Assembly (NCBI GenBank): GCA_050251775.1
Contig: JBFWMD010000004.1
Coordinates: forward strand, 1 to 64,000
Length of the DNA stretch: 64,000 nucleotides
Direction of reading: 5' to 3'
Source of the DNA: Paucidesulfovibrio sp050251775
Lineage (GTDB): Bacteria > Desulfobacterota > Desulfovibrionia > Desulfovibrionales > Desulfovibrionaceae
Positions 34,375 to 45,123 of the stretch are shown piece by piece. The notes beneath the pieces are model-generated. The model worked only from the letters and a program-made list of their open reading frames with translations. It did no database searches and was not told the DNA's origin. Position 1 is the stretch's first letter. Each line of letters starts with the position of its first letter. The position numbers and the translations under genes are program-made.

Positions 34375-34887
34375 ATGAAGAGATTGAAAGCCGGATTTGC
34401 GACATTTCTGGCCTGCCTGCTCCTGTTGTGCGGTTCCGAGGCCGCATTCGCCTATGGCGGAGGGGGTGGCGGAGGCGGCGGAGGCGGAGGCGGAGCGACT
34501 GTCGGCGGCATGAGTCCAGACAGGGACACGTTCGAGGGCAAGGTGGCCGACGTGCCTTCCACGACGCCAACCAAGGAAGTGGTTTCGGACGTTGGTGCCT
34601 GGGGCATCCGCCATGAAACCTGGGGAGAGATGTTCGACGCGGCGACCAAGACCTGCCAGGTGCTTGACGTGACGGGATCCATCGTCACGTTGTTCATCCC
34701 TGGGGCAGGATTGTTCAAGGTGTTTCATGCCGGGGGCAAGGTGGTCGCCTTTGTTCGCGATCCAGCAAAACAGGCGTTTGCGGAAAAGGTCCTCCGGGAA
34801 ATGGTCGCAGCTCTGGCCCGGACGCCGCGTTATATACCGCCACCGCCTTCCGTCAGGGACATGATGGGTCAGGAGATGATGAAATGA
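34375..34887 (+). CDS. Secreted protein with a 13-glycine run, unknown function
   Basis: The 170-residue protein starts with a Sec signal peptide (MKRLKAGF, then a hydrophobic core, cleavage after AAFA). An uninterrupted run of thirteen glycines follows, then ATVGGMSPDRD. The mature part has one hydrophobic segment (VTGSIVTLFIPGAGLFKVF) and a proline-rich C-terminal stretch (YIPPPPSVRD). No family is recognised. AAAGGAGG precedes the ATG. The stop codon overlaps the next start (ATGA), so the two proteins are probably made together and may interact. Confidence 0.8.
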   Translation: MKRLKAGFATFLACLLLLCGSEAAFAYGGGGGGGGGGGGGATVGGMSPDRDTFEGKVADVPSTTPTKEVVSDVGAWGIRHETWGEMFDAATKTCQVLDVTGSIVTLFIPGAGLFKVFHAGGKVVAFVRDPAKQAFAEKVLREMVAALARTPRYIPPPPSVRDMMGQEMMK

Positions 34888-35756
34888 AGCTGCAAAAAAC
34901 AATTTTCGTGGAACGACGGCAGTGGAGGAGCGTCCGTGGGTTGTTCGCCGCACTGGCGTTCGCCTTCGCCTTTGCGATTCCCGTGGCGGCCCAGGATGTG
35001 GAGACCATTCCGCCGGATGTGGAACTGGTCACGGCTTCTCTTGTGTATGAGATGCAGCATGGTGATCCTGCCGGGCGTGTGGTTTCGTTCGGTCCGGAGA
35101 ACCAGAACATGCTGCGCGAGGAGAACTTTTCTTACACGGGCTTCAACCTCGCCAACATCCGATTTACGGGAGCGGAGCAGTTGTCCGACGCTCCGTTGCG
35201 CCGGATGATCGCGGCAGTGGCGCAGTTCAACGACAGCCACAACCGTGCCGCACTGGCTTATTTGCAGGCGGAATATCTTGTTGAGAAAAATGAGCTGAAG
35301 ATTGAGCGTTCCTGGGTTCGGCCCTTCGCTCCCACGGATCCGCGCCTGGAAGTCGTGGTCGTGCCGCTGAGCGCAGTGGATGCGGCGGGTGGCGGCATCT
35401 ACGATTCCTGGGAAAGCCTCTATACCTTCGCCACGCAGAACAAGGTCTCCGAGGAGGCGGCGAAGAGCCGCGACTGGTATGTGCTCTATGTTTTTTGCAT
35501 GGACCGCATTGCTCCGGATGCGGATTTTTACGCGGTCGTAGGCAAGAAATCACGGGATACGGACAAGGCCAAATCCCTGGCCAAGCCAGTGGATCTGGAC
35601 TACGACGGATACCGGGTATCGGTGATCAAGGCCCGGTTCCGAATCGGGAACGCCGCACGCCGGTTTTATGTCAACGTGCAGTACCGTCCGGGACTGAGCG
35701 AGGATCGAGACAGCAGGACACGTTGCATCGGGAAGTTTGACAGCGCGGCGAAATAG
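34884..35756 (+). CDS. Secreted protein of unknown function, partner of the glycine-run protein
   Basis: The 290-residue protein has an N-terminal hydrophobic signal ending in IPVAAQ, so it is periplasmic or secreted. The mature part looks like mixed alpha/beta with a long middle helix (AALAYLQAEYLVEKNELKI) and no known motif. Two widely spaced cysteines could form a disulfide. The four-base overlap with the upstream gene indicates translational coupling. A terminator follows. Confidence 0.78.
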   Translation: MKLQKTIFVERRQWRSVRGLFAALAFAFAFAIPVAAQDVETIPPDVELVTASLVYEMQHGDPAGRVVSFGPENQNMLREENFSYTGFNLANIRFTGAEQLSDAPLRRMIAAVAQFNDSHNRAALAYLQAEYLVEKNELKIERSWVRPFAPTDPRLEVVVVPLSAVDAAGGGIYDSWESLYTFATQNKVSEEAAKSRDWYVLYVFCMDRIAPDADFYAVVGKKSRDTDKAKSLAKPVDLDYDGYRVSVIKARFRIGNAARRFYVNVQYRPGLSEDRDSRTRCIGKFDSAAK

Positions 35757-35783
35757 CGATCCGGTCCGGACGAAGTGAACATG

Positions 35784-35815
35784 AAAAGGGCGGAGCCTCG
35801 CGGTTCCGCCCTTTT
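35784..35815. terminator. Bidirectional terminator, near-copy of the one at 34207-34243
   Basis: GGGCGGAGCC and GGTTCCGCCC with loop TCGC, flanked by AAAA and TTTT, end both the secreted-protein cassette and the convergent uraA. It differs from the earlier copy by one stem base, which leaves a G·U pair. Confidence 0.9.
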
Positions 35816-35842
35816 GTATGGTTGAAGCGGGTGGGTTCCGTT

Positions 35843-37252
35843 CTAGTCGTTGCAGCCCTTGCAGGGCAGGATCAGGTTCAGGAGCACGCCCACGATGCCG
35901 GCGAGGCCGATGCCGCCCATCTGGAGCTGGCCCATGCTGATGTCCGCGCCGAAGATGTCGGCGATGGCGTTGATGGGGCCGCTCAGGGGCACGGTCAGTC
36001 CGCCGATGCCGACCACGAGGATGATGCCCACGATGGCCATGTTCCGGGGCAGCATGAGGTCATGCCCGGCACGCACCAGGGTGTTGATGCCGATGGTGGT
36101 GATGGCGCCGAAGAGCAGGATCATGATGCCGCCCATGACCGGGGTGGGCACGGTTTGGAGCAGGCCGCCGAGCTTGCCCACAAAGGCCAGGAGCACGGCG
36201 GTGATGGCGGCCCAGGTCATGATCGCGGGGTTGAAGGCGCGGGTCAGGGCCACAGCGCCGGAGACCTCGGAGTAGGTGGTGTTCGGGGGACCGCCGAGCA
36301 TGGCCGCCAGGGAGGTGGCCAGACCGTCGCCGAGCAGGGTGTTCTTGATGCCCGGATTCTTCACATAGTCCTTGCCGGTGATGCCGCTGATGGCCAGCAC
36401 GTCGCCGAAGTGTTCGATGGCCGGAGCGATGGCCACGGGCACGATGTAGAGCACGGCGGCCCAGTTCCAGTTGCTCCAGTTGGGGAAGGTGAAGTTGGGC
36501 ACGGCGAACCAGGCCGCGTCCTTGAGGGAGCCGAGGTTCACGAGATGGTCGCTGGCCACGCTGAAGAGCAGGCTGGCTCCGGCGGCTTCCTTGGCTGCGC
36601 GCTCGGCCGTGAACTGGGCCAGGGCCGAGGCGGTGAAGCCGGTGGCGTCGAGCAGCAGGGCCGTGGCGTAGCCCGCCAGAATGCCGCAGAGAATGGGCAC
36701 GAGCTTGAACCAGCCCTTGCCCAGCAGAGAAACGAGAATCGTGGTCAGCAGGGCCACCACCGCGCAGATGGCCGCGGCTTTGGGCACTGCCAGCACGATG
36801 CTCGCGTCGCCGCCCAGGCCCATGGACATGTTCACGGCCACCGGGGCCAGGAACAGACCGATGACCATGATCACCGGACCGGTGACCACCGGGGGCAGGA
36901 TGCGGGCCAGGGCGTCGTTGCCGCGCCAGCGGATGACCAGGCTGAGGACCACGTAGAGCAGGCCGGCGGCAAAGAGTCCGCAGAGCGTGCCTTCGATGCC
37001 CCATTCCTTAACGCCGTAGCCGATGGGCGCGATAAAGGCAAAGGACGAGGCAAGAAACACGGGGACCTTGCCCTTGGTGATCAACTGAAACAGCAGGGTT
37101 CCCGCGCCGGCGGTGAACAGGGCCACGTTGGGGTCCATGCCCACCAGCAGGGGCACGAGAACCAGCGCGCCGAAAGCCACAAACAGCATCTGCGCGCCGA
37201 GAATCCCGTCTTTCAGTCGGAAATTGTACTCGGTCGAATGAACGTTGCTCAT
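35843..37252 (-). CDS. uraA: Uracil permease (NCS2 family)
   Basis: The 469-residue polytopic membrane protein belongs to the nucleobase:cation symporter-2 family. Visible family motifs are AMLGGPPNTTYSEVSGAVALTR and IAPAIEHFGDVLAISGITG, the latter containing the conserved glutamate that binds the base. It imports uracil, which Upp, encoded upstream, converts to UMP. GGAGGAATA lies before the ATG. A terminator-like hairpin lies 30-50 bp upstream of the start and may attenuate it. Confidence 0.93.
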   Translation of the reverse strand: MSNVHSTEYNFRLKDGILGAQMLFVAFGALVLVPLLVGMDPNVALFTAGAGTLLFQLITKGKVPVFLASSFAFIAPIGYGVKEWGIEGTLCGLFAAGLLYVVLSLVIRWRGNDALARILPPVVTGPVIMVIGLFLAPVAVNMSMGLGGDASIVLAVPKAAAICAVVALLTTILVSLLGKGWFKLVPILCGILAGYATALLLDATGFTASALAQFTAERAAKEAAGASLLFSVASDHLVNLGSLKDAAWFAVPNFTFPNWSNWNWAAVLYIVPVAIAPAIEHFGDVLAISGITGKDYVKNPGIKNTLLGDGLATSLAAMLGGPPNTTYSEVSGAVALTRAFNPAIMTWAAITAVLLAFVGKLGGLLQTVPTPVMGGIMILLFGAITTIGINTLVRAGHDLMLPRNMAIVGIILVVGIGGLTVPLSGPINAIADIFGADISMGQLQMGGIGLAGIVGVLLNLILPCKGCND

Positions 37253-37280
37253 TATTCCTCCTCTCAGGGTGCGAACGGAC

Positions 37281-37303
37281 AAAAAAAACGGGCCGGAGCC
37301 CGT
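37281..37303 (-). terminator. Terminator or attenuator between upp and uraA
   Basis: On the minus strand ACGGGC-TCCG-GCCCGT is followed by eight T. It begins just after the upp stop codon and ends about 30 bases before the uraA start. It could reduce uraA expression relative to upp or be a regulated attenuator. Confidence 0.75.
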
Positions 37304-37308
37304 GGTGG

Positions 37309-37935
37309 TTATTTGGTGCCGAAGATCTTGTCCCCGGCGTCGCCGAGGCCGGGAAGAATATACCCGACATCGTTGAGCTTTTCATCAATGGCCGCCACGT
37401 AGATATCCACGTCGGGATGTTCGCGCTCCAGGCGGGCGATGCCCTCGGGCGCGGCCACCAGGAACAGGCCGCGAATGCTCGGGCAGCCCGCGTCCTTGAG
37501 CAGGCGGATGGTGGCCATGAGCGTGCCGCCCGTGGCGAGCATGGGGTCGAGGATGAAAGCCAGGCGCTGGTCGATGTTCTTGGCCAGCTTGACGTAGTAC
37601 TGCACGGGCTCCAGGGTTTCCTCGTTGCGGTAGAAGCCCACGACGCTGACCTTGGCTCCGGGAACCATGTCGATGACGCCGTCCATCATGCCCAGGCCGG
37701 CCCGGAGGATGGGAACCACGGTGATCATCTTGCCGGAAATGGTTTCGACCTCGATTTCACCGGCCCAGCTCATGATCTTTGCCGGCTCCGTCTGCAAATC
37801 CTTGGTCGCTTCGTAGGTCAGCAGGCGGGTGATCTCGATGGCGAGCGCCCGGAACTTGCTGGTGCTGATGTCGGAAGTGCGCAGAAGCCCCAGCTTGTGC
37901 CGGATCAACGGATGATCCACGACGGTTACAGACAC
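37309..37935 (-). CDS. upp: Uracil phosphoribosyltransferase
   Basis: Upp makes UMP from uracil and PRPP. The 208-residue protein is full length. It has VVPILRAGLGMMDGV, the PRPP-binding loop FILDPMLATGGTLMATI, and the uracil-binding end with DIYVAAIDEKLNDVGYILPGLGDAGDKIFGTK split over the last 33 residues. The GTG start has GGGAGG seven bases upstream and gives the standard N-terminus. It is the first gene of upp–uraA and is divergent from the RluD–CoaE fusion gene. Confidence 0.95.
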   Translation of the reverse strand: MSVTVVDHPLIRHKLGLLRTSDISTSKFRALAIEITRLLTYEATKDLQTEPAKIMSWAGEIEVETISGKMITVVPILRAGLGMMDGVIDMVPGAKVSVVGFYRNEETLEPVQYYVKLAKNIDQRLAFILDPMLATGGTLMATIRLLKDAGCPSIRGLFLVAAPEGIARLEREHPDVDIYVAAIDEKLNDVGYILPGLGDAGDKIFGTK

Positions 37936-38093
37936 GATAATCCTCCCATTTTCTTGGAAAAACGTTCTCATGCTCGGACAAACTTTTTATCTTTACTTGG
38001 CAAATGGGCCGGAGGTCAAGCCCTGTCCGCTTCGCCGCGCGCATACCAAAAAGGTGTTTTGTCATCCGGGCGTCGGGAGTATAGCATGGAAAC

Positions 38094-39770
38094 ATGAGCA
38101 AAAAAAACAACGAGAGCGTTCCGGCAACCGGGATTTTTGATGCGGGCTGGAAGCGTACGGCCCTGCCGGGCGACGGCGGCCTGCGCCTGGACCGCTACTG
38201 GGCCAGGGAACTGGAGGTGGAAGGTGTTTCGCGCGGCAAGGTCCAGGAGTGGATCCGTCTCGGCTTGGCCCTGGTGGACGGCGCTCCGGTGGCCAAGGCC
38301 AACCAGACCGTGCTGCCAGGCCAGGAGCTGGAGCTGCGCGGCAAGGCCCCTGCCTGTGGAACCAGCGCCGAGGCCGGTGCGCTGGAGGTGCTCCATGAGG
38401 ACGCCCAGGTCGTGGTGCTGAACAAGCCCGCCGGACTGACCACCCACCCGGCTCCGGGAGAGCCCGAGGGAACCCTGGTCAACCGCCTGCTGGCCCGCTG
38501 GCCGGACATGGATCCGGCCCGGTCCGGCATGGACCCGGTGCGGCCCGGCATCGTGCATCGTCTGGACAAGGACACCTCCGGACTGATCCTGGCGGCGCGC
38601 ACCGAAGCCGCCCGTTTGCGTCTCGCTGCGGATTTCGCGGCCCGCAGGGTCAAGAAGCTTTACCTCGCTCTGGTCCATGGGATTCCGGAGCCGCGCCAGG
38701 GCGACATCGATCTGCCTCTGGGCCGGGACCCGCGCAACAAGACCAAAATGGCCGTGGCGGAAAAGGGCGGGCGCGAGGCGCGCAGCAGCCACGAAACACT
38801 CTGGGCCGCTCCGGACGGCCGGGCCGCCCTGGTGGCCGTGCGCATCCACACGGGCCGTACGCACCAGGTCCGGGTCCACATGGCCGCCATCGGTTGCCCG
38901 CTGCTGGGCGACGCGACCTACGGCGCGCGGCAGTGTGCGGAGTGGAGCGCCCGGGGCGAACCCGAGGCGTCGCGCCAGATGCTCCATGCCTATGCCCTGC
39001 GCTTCACGCATCCGGTCACGGGCAGGCTGTTATTTTTCCGCCAGGACCCGCCCGAGGACTTTCTGGGAGTACTTTCGGCCCTGGCGCGGAGCGGATTGCG
39101 GGTCGGGCTGGTGGGGCCGCCGGGCGGCGGCAAGTCCACGCTGCTGAAGCTTCTGTCCGAAAAGGGTCTGCCCACCTTCAGCGCGGACGCGGCCGTGGCC
39201 GAGCTGTACGCGCCGGGCGGAGACGGAGCCGACCTCATCGGCAGGCGCTTTGGCGTGCAGTATCTCCATTCCACGGGCGGCGTGGACAAACCCGCGCTGT
39301 TCGCGGCCATGCGTGGATCCGGCCAGATATTACGCGAGGTCATGGAACTCGTGCATCCGCTGGTGCGCCACCGGGCCGAGTCGTTTTTCCGGCGGCATGC
39401 CGGAGAGGTGGCCGTGGCCGAGGTTCCGCTTCTACTGGAGGGCGGCTGGCATGAACGGGACGTGGTGGATTGCGTTGTGGGCGTGTTCTGCCCGGAGGAG
39501 CGGCGGCACGGCGCGTTTCGCAGGGCGCGCGGCCTGGACCCGGAAACCCTGGCTGTGTTCGATTCCTGGCAGTGGCCTCCGGAGCGCAAGCGGGCCTTTT
39601 GCGCTCTGAGCGTGGAAAACGACGCGGACCTGGACAAGCTGGAGGCCGAGGCACGGCGCGTGGCCGAAAAGCTGGAGGAGATGCGCGCGCAACGCGGGGC
39701 CGAGACCCTGAGGCAGGCCCGGCAGGCCATGCTGCTGGCGGCACAGGCCCTCAAGGAAGCTCCGGAATGA
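38094..39770 (+). CDS. RluD-family pseudouridine synthase fused to dephospho-CoA kinase
   Basis: The protein has 558 residues. Residues 20-85 look like an S4 RNA-binding domain. Residues 95-325 are an RluA/RluD-type pseudouridine synthase with HRLDKDTSGLIL (catalytic D158) and HTGRTHQVRVHM. From about 335 it is a dephospho-CoA kinase: P-loop GPPGGGKS (about 341-348), FSADAAVAELY, HPLVRH, EVPLLLEGGW, then a helical tail. CoaE makes the last step of coenzyme A synthesis. The fusion links rRNA modification to CoA synthesis in one chain. Its stop overlaps the rhomboid start. Confidence 0.92.
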   Translation: MSKKNNESVPATGIFDAGWKRTALPGDGGLRLDRYWARELEVEGVSRGKVQEWIRLGLALVDGAPVAKANQTVLPGQELELRGKAPACGTSAEAGALEVLHEDAQVVVLNKPAGLTTHPAPGEPEGTLVNRLLARWPDMDPARSGMDPVRPGIVHRLDKDTSGLILAARTEAARLRLAADFAARRVKKLYLALVHGIPEPRQGDIDLPLGRDPRNKTKMAVAEKGGREARSSHETLWAAPDGRAALVAVRIHTGRTHQVRVHMAAIGCPLLGDATYGARQCAEWSARGEPEASRQMLHAYALRFTHPVTGRLLFFRQDPPEDFLGVLSALARSGLRVGLVGPPGGGKSTLLKLLSEKGLPTFSADAAVAELYAPGGDGADLIGRRFGVQYLHSTGGVDKPALFAAMRGSGQILREVMELVHPLVRHRAESFFRRHAGEVAVAEVPLLLEGGWHERDVVDCVVGVFCPEERRHGAFRRARGLDPETLAVFDSWQWPPERKRAFCALSVENDADLDKLEAEARRVAEKLEEMRAQRGAETLRQARQAMLLAAQALKEAPE

Positions 39771-40480
39771 TTCCGCTCTATGACAACGTCCCCCGCGTGC
39801 ATCCACCGTACGCCGTGGTGGCCATCATCGTGCTCAACGTGCTGGCCTTTCTGTATGAGCTCAGCCTCCCGCCCCAGTCCCAGGCGGTATTCTTCCACTT
39901 CTTCGGCGTGGTTCCGGCGCGGTTCAGCCATCCGGGCTGGGCCGCCATGGCCGGGTATCCGGACACGATGCTCCTGCCGTTCTTGACGTACATGTTTCTG
40001 CATGGGGGCTGGCTGCATCTGATCATGAACATGTGGATGCTCTGGATTTTCGCGGACAACATCGAGGATGTCACCGGGCACTGGCGTTTCGTGGGCTTCT
40101 ACCTCTGCTGCGGGCTGGTGGCCGTGGTTCTGCATGTGCTCTTCAACCGCGATTCCCCCCTGCCGATCATCGGGGCGTCCGGGGCCATCGCGGGCACGCT
40201 CGGGGCCTATTTCGTGCTCTATCCGCACGGGCGCGTGGCCACCCTGGTCCTGATCTTCATCTTCCATTTCCGGGCCGCGCTGTTCCTCGGTTTCTGGTTC
40301 ATCCTGCAGATTCTCTCCGGCCTCGGCGAAAACGGAACCGGCCAGGTGGCGGGCGTGGCCTGGTGGGCCCATGTGGGCGGCTTCCTTGCCGGAATGGTCC
40401 TGATTCGTTTTTTCCGACGCCAGGACCGTTGTTATTATTGCTACGACGCGCAGCGCCGTCGCTACGACCACGCGGGTTGA
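39767..40480 (+). CDS. Rhomboid-family intramembrane serine protease
   Basis: The 237-residue membrane protein has the rhomboid six-helix core: FLHGGWLHLIMNMWMLW (H79, H84, N88), GASGAIAG with the catalytic serine S138, and WWAHVGGFLAG with the catalytic histidine H202. A loop at 50-65 matches the L1 loop. The C-terminus adds a short cytoplasmic tail with CYYC. Substrates are unknown. It overlaps the upstream gene by four bases (ATGA). Confidence 0.93.
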   Translation: MIPLYDNVPRVHPPYAVVAIIVLNVLAFLYELSLPPQSQAVFFHFFGVVPARFSHPGWAAMAGYPDTMLLPFLTYMFLHGGWLHLIMNMWMLWIFADNIEDVTGHWRFVGFYLCCGLVAVVLHVLFNRDSPLPIIGASGAIAGTLGAYFVLYPHGRVATLVLIFIFHFRAALFLGFWFILQILSGLGENGTGQVAGVAWWAHVGGFLAGMVLIRFFRRQDRCYYCYDAQRRRYDHAG

Positions 40481-40539
40481 AGCTCCGGAAGCCTCCTCCT
40501 GACGCCTGCGCCATGAGGACACAGCGGCGCGTCAGCGTC

Positions 40540-40567
40540 TTGACTGTCGGTCGATTCAGCTTATTGT
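40540..40567 (+). promoter_or_regulatory. Sigma-70-like promoter ahead of dnaJ
   Basis: TTGACT (40540-40545) and TATTGT (40562-40567) are 16 bases apart, 50 bp before the dnaJ-type gene. No sigma-32 consensus or CIRCE element is seen here. Confidence 0.5.
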
Positions 40568-40616
40568 AAAGTATTGCCGGATGCTTCCGGTACGAGAAAA
40601 GAGGAGTCGATCCCCG

Positions 40617-41594
40617 ATGGCTGTTGAATACAAGGATTACTACAAGACACTCGGCGTCTCCAAGACCGCTGACAAGGATGAGATTTCCAGGGCGTTCAAA
40701 AAGCTCGCCCGGAAATGTCATCCCGACCTGAACCCCAACGACAAGAGCGCTGAGGCCCGGTTCAAGGAAATCAATGAAGCCTATGAGGTGCTCAAGGATC
40801 CGGAAAAGCGCAAGCTGTACGACCAACTCGGCCCCAATTGGGAACAGTACCAGCAGGGCGGGTTCCAGCGGCCTCCGGGATTCGAGAACGTGCAGTTCGA
40901 CTTCGGAGGGGGCGCAGGAGGCTTCAGCGACTTTTTCGAGACCATTTTCGGTGGCGGTTTCGGCGCTGGGGGCGGCTTTCCGGGCGGCGGTTTCCACCAG
41001 GAGGGCTTCGGCGGGCGGCAGGGCTACCAGCGCCGGCCCAGGCGCGGCGCGGACTCCGAGGCGGTTTACGAAATCACCTTGGAAGAGGCCTACCGTGGCG
41101 GACAGAAGACCATCACCCTGCAGGAGCAGGGCGGACCGGGCATGGCCTCGGGCCAGGGCAAGACCCTGGATGTCAAGCTCCCGGCGGGGGTCAAGGACGG
41201 CCAGCGCATCCGGCTTTCCGGACAGGGCAATCCCGGCATGGGCGGCGGCCCGGCGGGCGACCTGTACCTCAAGATCCGCATCCTGCCCCACCACATTTAC
41301 GGCCTCGCGGACAACAACGTCCTGCTCGACCTGCCCCTGGCTCCCTGGGAGGCCGCGCTCGGCGCCAAGGTCCGCGTGCCTACCCTGGACGGGCCTGTGG
41401 AGATGAACATTCCGGCGGGCATGGCCTCCGGCAAAAAGCTGCGCGTGCGCGGACGGGGGCTGGGCTGCGGCGGGAAAAAGGGCGACCAGATCGTGCGCAT
41501 CGTCATTGCCATGCCTCAGAGCCTCACGGACGAGCAGCGCGCACTCTGGGAAAAGCTCGCAAAGATCTCCAACTTTGAACCCCGACCCTACTAG
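40617..41594 (+). CDS. CbpA-type DnaJ co-chaperone
   Basis: The 325-residue protein has an N-terminal J domain (YKDYYKTLGVSKTADKDEI, HPD at 35-37), a glycine/phenylalanine-rich linker at about 80-140, and two C-terminal substrate-binding beta domains. It lacks the cysteine zinc-finger repeats of true DnaJ, which makes it CbpA-like. It activates DnaK ATPase and delivers substrates. It is followed by a CbpM-like gene, its usual partner. GAGGAG precedes the ATG. Confidence 0.92.
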   Translation: MAVEYKDYYKTLGVSKTADKDEISRAFKKLARKCHPDLNPNDKSAEARFKEINEAYEVLKDPEKRKLYDQLGPNWEQYQQGGFQRPPGFENVQFDFGGGAGGFSDFFETIFGGGFGAGGGFPGGGFHQEGFGGRQGYQRRPRRGADSEAVYEITLEEAYRGGQKTITLQEQGGPGMASGQGKTLDVKLPAGVKDGQRIRLSGQGNPGMGGGPAGDLYLKIRILPHHIYGLADNNVLLDLPLAPWEAALGAKVRVPTLDGPVEMNIPAGMASGKKLRVRGRGLGCGGKKGDQIVRIVIAMPQSLTDEQRALWEKLAKISNFEPRPY

Positions 41595-41649
41595 GCTCTC
41601 CCGGGCGGGCATCGGTCGACCCATACATGCAAGCAAGGAAGCGGGAACC

Positions 41650-41985
41650 ATGACCACCAAACGCCTCAAGGAAATTCTCTGCCGGGTCCAGCGACCCAAT
41701 CTTCCCGAACGCTCCGAACTGGTTGCCTGGGCGCAGCTTGTGGAAATCACCCGGATCGAACCGGGTCACGTTTCGGAATTGCTGGAATTGGGCTGGATCA
41801 GCCCGGTAAAGACCAATGCCGAGGAATATCTGTTCCGGATGCGCGATGTCTATCGCATCCAGAAGCTGATGCGCCTGTGCCGCGATCTGGAGGTCTCGCT
41901 CATGGGCGGGAGCATCATCGTGGACCTGCTGGAGCGCATCGAATCCCTGGAGGGCGAACTGACGAAGCTCAAGCGTCAGCTTTAG
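41650..41985 (+). CDS. CbpM-like chaperone modulator
   Basis: The 111-residue protein has a MerR-like N-terminal region (ELVAWAQLVEITRIEPGHVSEL... LGWISP) and a C-terminal helix ending GELTKLKRQL. This is the layout of CbpM, which binds the J domain of CbpA and blocks its co-chaperone activity. Adjacency to the CbpA-type gene supports this. The similarity is modest, so a MerR-like DNA-binding role cannot be excluded. Confidence 0.8.
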   Translation: MTTKRLKEILCRVQRPNLPERSELVAWAQLVEITRIEPGHVSELLELGWISPVKTNAEEYLFRMRDVYRIQKLMRLCRDLEVSLMGGSIIVDLLERIESLEGELTKLKRQL

Positions 41986-42348
41986 TCGGCGGTTGTCGGA
42001 CGGCGGTTTTGGAGTCGCTGCGAGACGCTCCTTTCCGTACGCACTGCAAGAGCGTTTCCTCCCCGCACTCTCCCGCCTTGCCGTTCGCCGCTCTTCACCC
42101 TCCGTGTCCCGCCGTTGAAAACGGCCCGCCGAAGCACCGGGGGGCGGCATTCTGGGTTGATTTTTTAATATGTTATGCGTCTTCGTGAGGTTGTGAACAT
42201 TTTCCACAGGCTGCCCCTTGCCAGCCGTGCAGGCATGTTTAATTCTGTCTTTGTCCGGAACGTTGTACGAATTAACCTGTTCTTTCAATATCTTTAGCTG
42301 TGGAAAAAATTTCCGGGCGGCATTCCTGTCCGGAGCAAGGAGGGGGCA
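41986..42348. other. AT-rich intergenic region upstream of clpB with DnaA-box-like sites
   Basis: No gene is evident in this 363-bp gap. The second half is AT-rich, with ATTTTTTAATATGTTATG near 42160-42178. TTTTCCACAG (42200-42209) and its exact complement CTGTGGAAAA (42298-42307) form a spaced inverted pair that resembles DnaA boxes. GGGCGGCATTC occurs at 42142-42152 and again at 42314-42324, bracketing the AT-rich part. The clpB promoter must lie here but I cannot fix it. Confidence 0.55.
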
Positions 42349-44949
<2,601 letters not shown>

Positions 44950-44981
44950 CCCGCAAGGCGGAAACAGACGGCAATCATCAG

Positions 44982-45012
44982 GGCCGGGGGAGCGATCCTC
45001 CGGCCTTTTTTG
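44982..45012 (+). terminator. Intrinsic terminator after clpB
   Basis: GGCCGGGGGA and TCCTCCGGCC pair with one G·U around GCGA and are followed by six T. Confidence 0.93.
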
Positions 45013-45018
45013 TTTGGG

Positions 45019-45097
45019 ACGTAAAAGAGTTCCTCGCGGGTTAGCTGTTGCAACTTGCGTAAAGAATGGGCAATAACTTGACGAAGATATCTTTACG
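45019..45097. promoter_or_regulatory. Threefold CGTAAA motif upstream of the TPR–MBL gene
   Basis: CGTAAAAGA occurs near 45020. CGTAAAGA (45058-45065) and its complement TCTTTACG (45090-45097) form a perfect inverted repeat with 24 bases between. They surround promoter-like boxes (TTGCAA, 17 bases, CAATAA). A binding site for a regulator of the next gene is plausible. Confidence 0.45.
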
Positions 45098-45123
45098 TTC
45101 AATCCGGCAACACCAGGGACGGG

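Noticed and set aside
42142..42324. Chromosomal origin of replication
   Set aside because: Only two good DnaA-box-like sites and no dnaA, dnaN or gidA/parA neighbours. Kept only as a low-certainty observation.
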